Part shown: positions 42,710-51,962 of the stretch, one piece after another | Position numbering within the stretch: the stretch's first letter is position 1 | Layout: each line of letters opens with the position of its first letter | DNA from: Lachnospiraceae bacterium UBA7202 | GTDB taxonomy: Bacteria > Bacillota > Clostridia > Lachnospirales > Lachnospiraceae | Assembly (NCBI GenBank): GCA_002490705.1 | Contig: DKUO01000049.1 | Coordinates: 2,774-66,773, forward strand | Reading direction: 5' to 3' | Length of the DNA: 64,000 nt | The notes under the pieces: generated by a model | Database searches by the model: none | Told to the model about the DNA's origin: nothing | Seen by the model: only the letters and a program-made list of their open reading frames with translations | Program-made: the position numbers and the translations under genes

Positions 42710-44179
42710 ATGGCGGTTTTAAGTGAATTGTTGGAAGAAGTCTCTTACGAATGTGTCCGCGGACGGCTGGACCGGGAGATATCGGATATTGTTTATGATT
42801 CCAGAAAGGTGCAGGCGGGCTGCCTGTTCGTCTGTATTCCCGGCGCGAGAGCGGACGGCCATCAGTATGCGGCGGCGGCGGTGCAGGCGGGCGCGTCGGC
42901 GATCTTGGCAGAGAGGGAGGTAGAGCTTCCTGAGGGGGCCGATGTGACGGTGATTCTCGCGGATAACACGTGTTACGCAATGGCTTTTGCCTCGGCGGCC
43001 TACTTCGGGCATCCGGCGAAGCAGATGAAGATTATCGGTGTTACGGGTACAAAGGGAAAGACCACCACCACCTATCTGGTCCGCTCTATTTTGGAGCAGG
43101 CGGGAAGAAAGGTGGGGCTGATCGGCACCATAGAGATCATCATAGGGGACACCCATATTCATGCGGAGAATACCACGCCCCAGTCCTATCTGGTGCAAAA
43201 ATACTTCCGCATGATGGCGGATGCGGGCTGTGATACAGTGGTGATGGAGGTATCCTCTCAGGGACTGATGCTTCACCGGACCCAGGGGTTTGTCTTTGAC
43301 TTCGGCATCTTTACGAATTTGGAGCCGGATCATATCGGCGCGAACGAGCACAAGGACTTTGCCGATTATTTGCACTGCAAGAGCCTGTTGTTCAGACAGT
43401 GCAAGGTGGGGATTGTCAATCAGGACGACGCCCACTGGAAGGAGGTCACTAAGGACTGTACCTGTCAGCTGGAAACCTACGGGATTGACGCGGAGGCGGA
43501 TCTTCGTGCGACGGATATCCGGTTTTTAAACGAGGGGGGAAGCCTTGGCATGGCGTTTACGGTGAAAGGTCTTGTGGAATTTCCGGTAAAGATTGCCTCC
43601 CCCGGCCGGTTTAATGTCTATAACGCGCTCACGGCTATTGCCATATGCCGCCATTTCGGTGTGGAAGAGGAGGACATTAAACGGGCGCTTGCGACGGCAA
43701 AGGTAAAGGGGCGCACGGAAATGGTCCGGGTTTCCGATGATTTTACGCTGATGATTGACTATGCCCACAATGCCATGGCGCTAAAGAGCTTGTTGGAGAC
43801 GCTTAGGGCGTATCATCCCCATCGGCTGGTCTGCCTCTTCGGCTGCGGCGGCAACCGGGCCAAGTCCAGACGCTATGAGATGGGGGAGGTCAGCGGCAAT
43901 ATGGCCGACCTGACGATTATTACCTCAGACAATCCGCGGATGGAGGAACCCCAGGCAATCATCGACGATATTAAGACCGGGATTGGGAAGACGGCGGGGA
44001 AGTATGTGGAGATCTGTGACAGGAAGGAAGCCATCGCCTACGCCATCGACCATGGCGAGCCGGGGGATATCATTGTGCTGGCGGGCAAGGGCCATGAGGA
44101 TTATCAGGAGATAAACGGGGTAAAATATCCGATGGATGAGAGAGTGTTGATACAAGAGATTTTAGAGGAGCGGGCATGA
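42710..44179 (+). CDS. murE: UDP-MurNAc-tripeptide synthetase, meso-DAP type
   Basis: The 489-aa enzyme adds the third amino acid to the peptidoglycan precursor. The ATP-binding loop GVTGTKGKTTTTYL lies near 108-121. SDNPRMEEP near 406-414 has the DNPR box that selects meso-diaminopimelate over lysine. ATG 42710 follows GGAGG by 5 bases; an upstream GTG at 42698 has no ribosome site. It overlaps priA by 4 bases. Confidence 0.95.
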   Translation: MAVLSELLEEVSYECVRGRLDREISDIVYDSRKVQAGCLFVCIPGARADGHQYAAAAVQAGASAILAEREVELPEGADVTVILADNTCYAMAFASAAYFGHPAKQMKIIGVTGTKGKTTTTYLVRSILEQAGRKVGLIGTIEIIIGDTHIHAENTTPQSYLVQKYFRMMADAGCDTVVMEVSSQGLMLHRTQGFVFDFGIFTNLEPDHIGANEHKDFADYLHCKSLLFRQCKVGIVNQDDAHWKEVTKDCTCQLETYGIDAEADLRATDIRFLNEGGSLGMAFTVKGLVEFPVKIASPGRFNVYNALTAIAICRHFGVEEEDIKRALATAKVKGRTEMVRVSDDFTLMIDYAHNAMALKSLLETLRAYHPHRLVCLFGCGGNRAKSRRYEMGEVSGNMADLTIITSDNPRMEEPQAIIDDIKTGIGKTAGKYVEICDRKEAIAYAIDHGEPGDIIVLAGKGHEDYQEINGVKYPMDERVLIQEILEERA

Positions 44180-46416
44180 CGGGGCAGTATGCGGATGTCA
44201 TTATCGATATCGCCCATGAGAAGGTAGATAAGGTTTTTCAGTACAGAATCCCGCCGGCCCTTGCAGAGACGGTATATCCGGGCGTGCGGGTGCATGTGCC
44301 CTTTGGCCGGGGAAATCAGGAAAAAGTGGGATATGTGGTGGACATTTCAAAAGAGACGGACTATCCCGCCGAGAAAATCAAGGAGATCCTCGGGGTGGAT
44401 GAGAAGGGAATGTCCGTGGAGGGCAGGCAGATTCAGATTGCCTATTGGCTGAAAAGCCAGTACGGTTCCACCACCATCGCGGCGTTAAAGACGGTGCTTC
44501 CCGTCAGGCAGAAGCAGAAGGCTCTGGAGAAAAAGAAGGTGCTGCGCTGCCTGTCTGCGGCGGAGACGGCGCAGGCGGCTTTGGAGTGCGAAAAGAAGCA
44601 CCAACGGGCAAAAGCGCGTGTGCTGGCGGCCTTAGAGACGGAGGAGAAGCTGCCTTACGAGCTGGTCAGCCAGAAGCTGCATGTGGCGGCGGCCACCCTG
44701 CAGGCGTTGGAGAAGCAGGGGTATATCAGGATCGAAAAGGAGACCTGTTACCGCAATCCGGTCAGGGCGACGGACAGACGGGAGAACCGGCCTGTCTTAA
44801 ACCCGGCGCAGCAGCAGATCATAGATGCAGTGGTAAAGGATTGCAGGGAGGGACACCCGGGGGAGGTGCATCTGGTGCACGGCGTCACGGGCAGCGGCAA
44901 GACGGAGGTTTATCTGGGCATTATCGAGCAGATGATCGCCATGGGGAAGCAGGCTATTATGCTGATTCCGGAGATTGCGCTGACCTATCAGACGCTCCTG
45001 CGGTTCTATAAGCGGTTCGGAGACCGGGTGTCGGTGATGAACTCCACGCTGTCTGCCGGGGAAAAGTATGACCAGATCGAGCGGGCGAAGGCGGGGGAGA
45101 TTGATGTGATCATCGGGCCCCGCTCGGCGCTGTTTACGCCCTTTCCGAATCTCGGCGTCATTGTGATGGATGAGGAGCATGAGAACAGTTATAAGAGCGA
45201 GACGAGCCCCAAATACCATGCCAGAGAAACGGCCATACAAATAGCGGCTCTGTGCGGGGCCAGCGTGGTGCTGGGATCGGCAACCCCCTCTTTGGAGGCA
45301 TATTACAGGGCAAGTCTGGGACAATATCGGTTATATAAAATGAAGGAGCGCCCCGGGAGCAGCGTGCTGCCGGCGGTGTATATCACGGATCTGCGAAAGG
45401 AGTTAAAGGAGGGCAATCGCTCTATCTTCGGCAGAAAACTGAGAGAACTGATGGAGGAGCGGCTTGCCAAGAAGGAGCAGACGATTCTGTTTTTAAATCG
45501 ACGGGGCTATGCGGGATTTGTATCCTGTAGGGCCTGCGGGCATGTGATGAAGTGTCCTCACTGCGACGTGTCCCTCTCGGAGCACAAAAACGGCCTGTTA
45601 ACCTGTCACTACTGCGGCTATCAGGAGAGAAAACCGGAAAAGTGTCCGACTTGCGGTTCTCCCTATCTGATGGGCTTCAAGGCCGGCACGGAGCAGGTGG
45701 AGGAGGCGATCCACAGGGAGTTCCCGAAAGCCAGAGTGCTTCGCATGGATGCGGACACCACGAGGAAGAAGGAGAGCTATGAGAAGATCCTGTCTGCCTT
45801 TGCGGATGAGGAGGCGGATATTCTGGTGGGAACGCAGATGATCGTGAAGGGCCATGATTTTCCGGGGGTGACTCTGGTGGGCGTGCTGGCGGCGGATCTT
45901 TCCCTGAACCGAAATGATTACCGGGCGGGAGAGCGGACCTTTCAGCTTTTGACCCAGGCTGCGGGCCGGGCGGGCCGGGGAGAGAGGCCGGGCGAGGTGG
46001 TGATCCAGACCTACCAGCCGGAGCACTACAGTGTGGTGTATGCGGCGAAGCAGGATTACGAGGGATTTTACAGGGAAGAGATTGCTTACAGGGAACTGTT
46101 GGGCTATCCGCCCGTGGAACATATGCTGGCCGTTCTCATCGCCTCCCGCGTGCAGGAGGAGGGGGAAAAGCTGGGAGAGCGGATGGCGGAGCTGATCCGA
46201 AGGGAAATGGGCGAAGGCGGCGGGCTTTGCGTGATCGGGCCGGCAGAGGCTTCTATCGGAAAGCTTTCCGATTGGTACAGGCATACCCTTTATCTGCGCC
46301 ACGGGAACTATCAGGTTCTGGTGGAGGCCAAGGATAAGCTGGAGCATTTTTGTAAGGAGCATGAGCAGAGAGAACAGACGGTACAGTTTGACTTTGATCC
46401 GATGAATACATACTAG
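44176..46416 (+). CDS. priA: Primosomal helicase PriA
   Basis: The 746-aa protein restarts stalled replication forks. The N-terminal ~105 residues form the 3' DNA-binding domain (ADVIIDIAHEKVDKVFQYRIP). Helicase motifs: Walker A GVTGSGKTEVYL near 236-247, DEEHENSYK near 330-338. Zinc motifs CRACGHVMKCPHC and CHYCGYQ, then KCPTCG, lie near 451-496. The start ATGA overlaps the murE stop. Confidence 0.96.
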   Translation: MTGQYADVIIDIAHEKVDKVFQYRIPPALAETVYPGVRVHVPFGRGNQEKVGYVVDISKETDYPAEKIKEILGVDEKGMSVEGRQIQIAYWLKSQYGSTTIAALKTVLPVRQKQKALEKKKVLRCLSAAETAQAALECEKKHQRAKARVLAALETEEKLPYELVSQKLHVAAATLQALEKQGYIRIEKETCYRNPVRATDRRENRPVLNPAQQQIIDAVVKDCREGHPGEVHLVHGVTGSGKTEVYLGIIEQMIAMGKQAIMLIPEIALTYQTLLRFYKRFGDRVSVMNSTLSAGEKYDQIERAKAGEIDVIIGPRSALFTPFPNLGVIVMDEEHENSYKSETSPKYHARETAIQIAALCGASVVLGSATPSLEAYYRASLGQYRLYKMKERPGSSVLPAVYITDLRKELKEGNRSIFGRKLRELMEERLAKKEQTILFLNRRGYAGFVSCRACGHVMKCPHCDVSLSEHKNGLLTCHYCGYQERKPEKCPTCGSPYLMGFKAGTEQVEEAIHREFPKARVLRMDADTTRKKESYEKILSAFADEEADILVGTQMIVKGHDFPGVTLVGVLAADLSLNRNDYRAGERTFQLLTQAAGRAGRGERPGEVVIQTYQPEHYSVVYAAKQDYEGFYREEIAYRELLGYPPVEHMLAVLIASRVQEEGEKLGERMAELIRREMGEGGGLCVIGPAEASIGKLSDWYRHTLYLRHGNYQVLVEAKDKLEHFCKEHEQREQTVQFDFDPMNTY

Positions 46417-46434
46417 AACAGGAGGAAGAGGATT

Positions 46435-46917
46435 ATGGCAACCAGAAAAATCAGAGAGATCGGAGATCCGGTGCTGACCAAGAAATGTAAGGAGGTGACG
46501 GAAGTCACACCCAGACTAAAGGAGCTGATCGACGATATGTTTGAGACGCTTTATGAGGAGAACGGCGTGGGATTGGCAGCGCCGCAGGTGGGCATTTTGA
46601 AACGTGTGGTGGTGATTGACACGACAGGAGAGGATCCCTTGTTGATGATTAATCCTAAAATATTGGAGACCAGCGGGGAGCAGGAGGGCTACGAAGGCTG
46701 TCTGAGCGTTCCCGGGAAAACCGGGCATGTGAAGCGGCCCAATTATGTGAAGGCTTTGGCCTACGACGAGGATATGAAGCCTTTCGAGGTGGAGGGCACG
46801 GAGCTGCTTGCCAGAGCCATCTGCCATGAACTGGATCACCTGGAGGGGCATCTGTATGTGGAGAAAGTGGAAGGGCCCCTGATGAACACGGAAGACCTAC
46901 AGGACGAGGAGGACTGA
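46435..46917 (+). CDS. def: Peptide deformylase
   Basis: The 160-aa metalloenzyme removes the formyl group from new proteins. All three motifs are present: GVGLAAPQVG near 43-52, EGCLSVPG near 87-94, and HELDHLEGHLY near 131-141, which supply the metal ligands Cys, His and His and the catalytic Glu. fmt follows, the classic pairing that adds and removes the same formyl group. Confidence 0.97.
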   Translation: MATRKIREIGDPVLTKKCKEVTEVTPRLKELIDDMFETLYEENGVGLAAPQVGILKRVVVIDTTGEDPLLMINPKILETSGEQEGYEGCLSVPGKTGHVKRPNYVKALAYDEDMKPFEVEGTELLARAICHELDHLEGHLYVEKVEGPLMNTEDLQDEED

Positions 46918-46978
46918 ATTTCGAGGCGGACGCCGGACAGGGAAAACGCTGCGGCAGGGGAAAGGAGACAGATAGAGT

Positions 46979-47926
46979 ATGAAAGTGGTGTTTATGGGAA
47001 CGCCGGATTTTGCGGTGGGCGCGCTTAACGCCATCGTGGAGGCCGGTCATCAGGTGGCGGCGGTGGTCACCCAGCCGGATAAGCCAAAAGGGCGGGGCAA
47101 GGAGATGCAGATGACGCCGGTAAAGCAGTGCGCGCTCTCCCATGGGATTCCCGTTTTCCAACCGGTGAAAATCAAGGAGCCGGAGGCGGTCAAGCAGCTT
47201 TGCAGCTACAGCGCCGACCTCTTTGTGGTGGCAGCTTTCGGGCAGATTCTCTCGGAGGAAATTCTCGCTATGCCGAAGTACGGCTGTGTGAACATTCACG
47301 CCTCTCTTTTGCCGAAGTACCGGGGCGCGGGCCCGATTCAGTGGTCCATCATCAACGGAGAAAAAATAACGGGCGTTACCATCATGCAGATGGAGAAGGG
47401 ACTGGATACCGGGGATATGCTGTTTCGCACAGAGGTGGAGATTGCCCCCGACGAGACGGCGGATACCCTGCATGACAAGCTGGCGGCTGCGGGCGCAAGG
47501 CTGATCGTGGAGGCGATTCCGAAGATAGAGGCGGGAGAGGTGTCGCCGGAGAAACAGCGGGACGAGGACTCCTCCTATGCGAAAATGCTGACGAAGGCCA
47601 TGGGGAAGATCGACTGGGGCATGGAGGCGGGGAAGCTGGACTGCCTGATCAGAGGATTGATTTCCTGGCCCGGCGCATCCACGGTATTTCGCGGGAAGAC
47701 CCTGAAAATATGGGAGGAAGAGCCTGTGCCGGATGAGCAGGCGGCAGAGAAGGATGCCCCGCCGGGAACGGTAGTCCGGGTGGACAAGGACGCCTTTTAT
47801 GTGCAGACCGGCAAGGGCCTGTTGAAAATTAAGGCGGTGCAGCCGGAGGGGAAAAAACGGATGGCGGTGAAGGACTTTTTGCTGGGCTATCCTGTGAAGA
47901 CAGGCGAGTCGTTTGAGAAGAACTAA
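46979..47926 (+). CDS. fmt: Methionyl-tRNA formyltransferase
   Basis: The 315-aa enzyme formylates initiator Met-tRNA. The N-terminal formyltransferase domain has FMGTPDFAV near 5-13 and NIHASLLPKYRGAGPIQW near 106-123, with the catalytic Asn-His and later Asp. A C-terminal beta domain follows. The gene is co-directional with def. Confidence 0.96.
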   Translation: MKVVFMGTPDFAVGALNAIVEAGHQVAAVVTQPDKPKGRGKEMQMTPVKQCALSHGIPVFQPVKIKEPEAVKQLCSYSADLFVVAAFGQILSEEILAMPKYGCVNIHASLLPKYRGAGPIQWSIINGEKITGVTIMQMEKGLDTGDMLFRTEVEIAPDETADTLHDKLAAAGARLIVEAIPKIEAGEVSPEKQRDEDSSYAKMLTKAMGKIDWGMEAGKLDCLIRGLISWPGASTVFRGKTLKIWEEEPVPDEQAAEKDAPPGTVVRVDKDAFYVQTGKGLLKIKAVQPEGKKRMAVKDFLLGYPVKTGESFEKN

Positions 47927-47942
47927 ATTTGGAGGGATGAAT

Positions 47943-48653
47943 ATGGGATATTACGGTTTTGGATACTATTTTGACCCCACCTATGTGCTGGTGTTGATCG
48001 GAGCGGTTCTGTGTATCTGGGCGCAGGCGAGAGTCAGCTCCACCTACAGCAAGTATTCTAAGGTGCTGAGCCGGACGGGCATGACAGGCGCGCAGGCGGC
48101 GCAGCGGATCTTGCAGTTGTCGGGTATTTACGATGTGCGTATCGAGCATGTGCCCGGGAATCTGACGGATCACTACGATCCGGCAAACAAGGTGCTGCGG
48201 CTTTCCGATTCGGTTTATGGCTCTCCGTCCGTGGCGGCCATCGGTGTGGCGGCCCATGAGTGCGGCCATGCGGTACAGCATGACAAGGGGTATGCGCCTT
48301 TACAGTTCCGCTCTGCGCTGGTGCCGGTGGCCAATATCGGTTCTAAGGCGGGGATTCCGCTCATTATTCTGGGCGCCTTTCTGGGGATGAACCAGACGCT
48401 GATTCATATCGGGATCTGGGTCTTTGCCCTGGCGGTGCTGTTTCAGGTGGTGACTCTGCCCGTGGAGTTTAACGCGTCCGGCAGAGCGCTCGCCATGCTG
48501 GGGGATTACGGTATGCTTGACAGGGACGAGACAAACGGCTGTAGGAAGGTGCTGAAGGCGGCGGCCCTGACTTATGTGGCGGCGGCTGCGTCGGCGATCT
48601 TACAGCTTCTGCGGCTGGTGCTTTTATTCGGCGGCGACCGGAGAAGGGATTAG
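47943..48653 (+). CDS. Membrane zinc metallopeptidase (Zn_peptidase_2 type)
   Basis: The 236-aa protein has an N-terminal membrane helix (YVLVLIGAVLCIWAQA), the zinc motif AAHECGHAVQH near 98-108, and two or three later helices. This is the YugP-like neutral peptidase family, of unknown substrate. ATG 47943 was chosen over 47913 and 47937 because GGAGGG ends at 47936 and spacing is right. Confidence 0.88.
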   Translation: MGYYGFGYYFDPTYVLVLIGAVLCIWAQARVSSTYSKYSKVLSRTGMTGAQAAQRILQLSGIYDVRIEHVPGNLTDHYDPANKVLRLSDSVYGSPSVAAIGVAAHECGHAVQHDKGYAPLQFRSALVPVANIGSKAGIPLIILGAFLGMNQTLIHIGIWVFALAVLFQVVTLPVEFNASGRALAMLGDYGMLDRDETNGCRKVLKAAALTYVAAAASAILQLLRLVLLFGGDRRRD

Positions 48654-48680
48654 TGGATAAGACAGACGGGAGAGGAAAAC

Positions 48681-50045
48681 GTGGCGGGAATCAATGTGCG
48701 GGAAGTGGTTCTGGATATTCTGCTGGAACTGGAAAAAGGCGAGGAATACAGCAATGTCCTGATTGCGGCGTCGCTTGACAAATACGATTATCTGGAAGGA
48801 AAAGAAAAGGCCTTTATCAAGCGGGTCTGCGAGGGGACGATTGAGCGCAGGATACAGATCGACTACGTGCTGGACCAATATTCAAAAACACCTGTTATAA
48901 AAATGAAACCATTGATACGCTCACTCTTGCGCATGGGCGTATACCAGCTGCTTTTTATGGAGCATATTCCCGCCGCGGCAGTCTGCAACGAAGCGGTCAA
49001 GCTGGCGAAAAAACGGCGGTTTCAATCGTTACAGGGATATGTAAACGGCGTTCTGCGGACAATTGACAGGGAAAAAGATAAGATCGTTTATCCGAATCGG
49101 GAAAAGGATCCGGCGGCTTATCTTTCCGTATGTGATTCTATGCCGCTTTGGCTGGTCACACATTTTTCGAAAAATTACGGGCAGGAAGCCTGTGAGAAGA
49201 TTCTGGACGCCTTTCTGGAGAGAAAGGCGGTGTCTGTCCGTCTGGATGAGAGACTGTCTGACAAGGAGAGAAAGACGCTTTTTTCCGCATGGGAAAAGGC
49301 CGGCGTGCAGGTGGCAGAGCATCCCTATCTGCCCTATGCGGCTGTGCTTCAAAAAGCGACGGGAATCCGGCGCCTTGCCGGGTATGAGGAAGGACGTTTT
49401 GCGGTGCAGGATGTGAGTTCCATGCTGGTGGTGGAGGCGGCAGGGATCTGTCCCGGCGATACGGTGATAGACGTCTGTGCTGCGCCCGGGGGAAAGGCGC
49501 TCCATGCGGCAGGGAAGCTGCGGGGCACAGGAAAGGTGATCGCCTGTGACGTGAGTGCCCATAAGACAGAAAAAATCGAGGAAAACCGGGCGCGTCTGGG
49601 GCTTACGAATGTCACCGTCAGGGTGCAGGATGCAAGAGTGCAGGATGAGACTCTGGTGGGGCAGGCGGATATCCTTCTGGCGGACGTTCCCTGCTCGGGG
49701 CTCGGCGTGATCGGCCACAAGCAGGATATCAAATACCGGGTGACAGCGGAATCCCTACAGGAGATCGCGGCGTTACAGAAAGAAATAATAACAAATGTTA
49801 TTGACTATATCAAACCGGGCGGGATCCTGATGTACAGTACCTGCACCATGAATCCCGATGAGAATGAGAAGATGGCAGCGTGGATCTGCGAAACCTTCGG
49901 GTTTGTGAAAGTCCCTATGGCAGGGAAAATGCCGGCGGAGCTGAAAGCGGAGGCGGGGCGGGGAATGATCCAGCTTTTGCCGGGGATTCACGAGACAGAC
50001 GGCTTCTTTTTCGCCAGATTGAAGAAAGGGGAGAGCCCTGCGTAG
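48681..50045 (+). CDS. rsmB: 16S rRNA m5C967 methyltransferase
   Basis: The 454-aa protein joins an N-terminal NusB-like RNA-binding domain (about 1-140) to a SAM methyltransferase domain with DVCAAPGGKALH near 259-270, DVPCSGLGV near 329-337 and STCTMNPDENE near 391-401, holding the two catalytic Cys. It starts with GTG after GAGAGGAAAAC. Confidence 0.95.
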   Translation: MAGINVREVVLDILLELEKGEEYSNVLIAASLDKYDYLEGKEKAFIKRVCEGTIERRIQIDYVLDQYSKTPVIKMKPLIRSLLRMGVYQLLFMEHIPAAAVCNEAVKLAKKRRFQSLQGYVNGVLRTIDREKDKIVYPNREKDPAAYLSVCDSMPLWLVTHFSKNYGQEACEKILDAFLERKAVSVRLDERLSDKERKTLFSAWEKAGVQVAEHPYLPYAAVLQKATGIRRLAGYEEGRFAVQDVSSMLVVEAAGICPGDTVIDVCAAPGGKALHAAGKLRGTGKVIACDVSAHKTEKIEENRARLGLTNVTVRVQDARVQDETLVGQADILLADVPCSGLGVIGHKQDIKYRVTAESLQEIAALQKEIITNVIDYIKPGGILMYSTCTMNPDENEKMAAWICETFGFVKVPMAGKMPAELKAEAGRGMIQLLPGIHETDGFFFARLKKGESPA

Positions 50046-50070
50046 AATGCCGGGGAGAAGGCGGAGCCTT

Positions 50071-51126
50071 ATGGAGACGATGGAGAAGAAAGAGATAAAG
50101 TCCCTGACGCTTGCGGAGCTAAAAGCGGAGATGGAACAGCTCGGAGAGAAGCCGTTTCGCGCGGTGCAGCTGTATGAGTGGATGCACAGGAAACTTTCCC
50201 GAAATTATGAGGAAATGAGTAATATTCCTGCGGCTATGAAAGCAAAATGTGGGGAAAGATATACGTATACGGCCCTGAAGACGGCGGCGGTGCAGGAATC
50301 CGCCATAGACGGCACGAAAAAATTTCTGTTTGCCCTGTCTGACGGCAATGTGGTGGAGAGCGTGTGGATGCGCTATAAGCACGGGAACTCGGTCTGTGTC
50401 TCTTCTCAGGTGGGGTGCCGGATGGGATGCCGTTTCTGCGCCTCCACCCTGGACGGGCTGGTGCGGAACCTGACGCCGGCAGAAATGCTCGACCAGATTT
50501 ATGCGATCACTTTGGAGACGGGAGAGCGGGTGTCAAACGTGGTTGTGATGGGGAGCGGAGAGCCGTTAGATAATTACGGGAATCTGCTGCGTTTCATCAC
50601 GCTGCTCACGGACGAGAACGGACTGCATATCAGCCAGAGAAATGTGACGGTTTCCACCTGCGGCATTGTGCCGAAGATGAGAAGTCTGGCACAGGAGAAG
50701 CTGCAGATCACGCTGGCCCTCTCGCTCCATGCGGCCACGGATGAGAAACGGCGGGAACTTATGCCCATCGCCAATCAGTACACCCTTGAGGAGCTGATGG
50801 AGAGCTGTGCCTATTACTTTGAGCAGACCGGGCGGCGGATTACGTTTGAGTACAGTCTGGTGCGCGATGTGAATGATTCTCCCGAGGATGCACAGACACT
50901 GGCGGCCTTGATCAGGGGACTCAACTGTCATGTGAATCTGATACCGGTAAATCCGGTCAGAGAGAGAGCTTATGTGCAGTCCGAGCGCCGTTCGGTGGAG
51001 GCTTTTTCGGCGCTTCTTCAAAAAAGAGGGATCAACGCCACGGTCCGCAGGGAAATGGGGAGAGATATTGACGGCGCCTGCGGCCAGCTCAGACGGCGCT
51101 TTTTAAAGGATATGCAGGAGACGTGA
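50071..51126 (+). CDS. rlmN: Dual-specificity RNA methyltransferase RlmN
   Basis: The 351-aa radical-SAM enzyme methylates A2503 of 23S rRNA and A37 of some tRNAs. CRMGCRFCAS near 112-121 binds the cluster; the two catalytic Cys lie in STCGIV near 197-202 and DIDGACGQL near the C-terminus. ATG 50071 was chosen because GGCGGAG precedes it; a frame start at 50047 has no ribosome site. Confidence 0.95.
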   Translation: METMEKKEIKSLTLAELKAEMEQLGEKPFRAVQLYEWMHRKLSRNYEEMSNIPAAMKAKCGERYTYTALKTAAVQESAIDGTKKFLFALSDGNVVESVWMRYKHGNSVCVSSQVGCRMGCRFCASTLDGLVRNLTPAEMLDQIYAITLETGERVSNVVVMGSGEPLDNYGNLLRFITLLTDENGLHISQRNVTVSTCGIVPKMRSLAQEKLQITLALSLHAATDEKRRELMPIANQYTLEELMESCAYYFEQTGRRITFEYSLVRDVNDSPEDAQTLAALIRGLNCHVNLIPVNPVRERAYVQSERRSVEAFSALLQKRGINATVRREMGRDIDGACGQLRRRFLKDMQET

Positions 51127-51215
51127 ATATTTAACTGCTTGCTCTTTTATGGGTAATATGCTAACATTGGTAATTGGTAAAATATGCAAATTGCTAAAAA
51201 ACGGAGGAATACGCT

Positions 51216-51962
51216 GTGCTCAGGTCTTATGCGCTGACGGATATCGGGCGAAGAAGACAACTGAATCAGGATTATATTTACCTCACCGAGAATCCCATCG
51301 GGAATCTGCCGAATCTCTTTATTGTGGCGGACGGCATGGGCGGCCATAAGGCGGGAGACTACGCTTCCGACCTGGCGGTAAGGACGGTGACGCGGGAGGT
51401 GGAGACCTCGGCGGAGAAGAGTCCGGTGAAGATACTGAACCATGCGATTACCACAGCGAATCAGGTTCTGCGCAAGCGGGCCAGCGAGGATTTCGCTTTA
51501 AACGGCATGGGCACGACACTTGTGGCGGCAACCTGTATCGACCGGCTTTTGCAGGTGGCGAACGTGGGCGACAGCAGACTCTATGTGATAGGCGATGAGA
51601 TCAGGCAGATCACGCAGGACCATTCTCTAGTGGAGGAGATGGTCAGAATGGGCGGACTTGGCCGGGAAGAGGCGAGAAACCACCCGGATAAAAATATCAT
51701 CACCCGGGCGGTAGGGGCAAGAGATGATGTGGAAGTGGATTTCTTTGATTTAGAGTTAGAGACAGGAGATATGGTTTTACTTTGTTCGGATGGTTTGACT
51801 AACATGGTGGAAGACGAGACGATATGCCGGATTTTGAAAAATGGCAAAAGCCTCAAGGACAGGGTAGAAGAACTGGTACAGACAGCCAACATGAACGGTG
51901 GCAGGGACAATATATCGGTGATCGTTATCGAACCGTTAGCAGACGAGGTAGAACATGATTAA
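51216..51962 (+). CDS. stp: PP2C-type Ser/Thr phosphatase
   Basis: The 248-aa protein removes phosphate from targets of the PrkC kinase encoded next. Metal-binding motifs: RRRQLNQDY near 11-19, VADGMGGHKAGDYAS near 37-51, VGDSRLYVIG near 115-124, LCSDGLTNMV near 191-200, GGRDNISVIV near 230-239. GTG start after GGAGG. It overlaps the kinase by 8 bases. Confidence 0.95.
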   Translation: MLRSYALTDIGRRRQLNQDYIYLTENPIGNLPNLFIVADGMGGHKAGDYASDLAVRTVTREVETSAEKSPVKILNHAITTANQVLRKRASEDFALNGMGTTLVAATCIDRLLQVANVGDSRLYVIGDEIRQITQDHSLVEEMVRMGGLGREEARNHPDKNIITRAVGARDDVEVDFFDLELETGDMVLLCSDGLTNMVEDETICRILKNGKSLKDRVEELVQTANMNGGRDNISVIVIEPLADEVEHD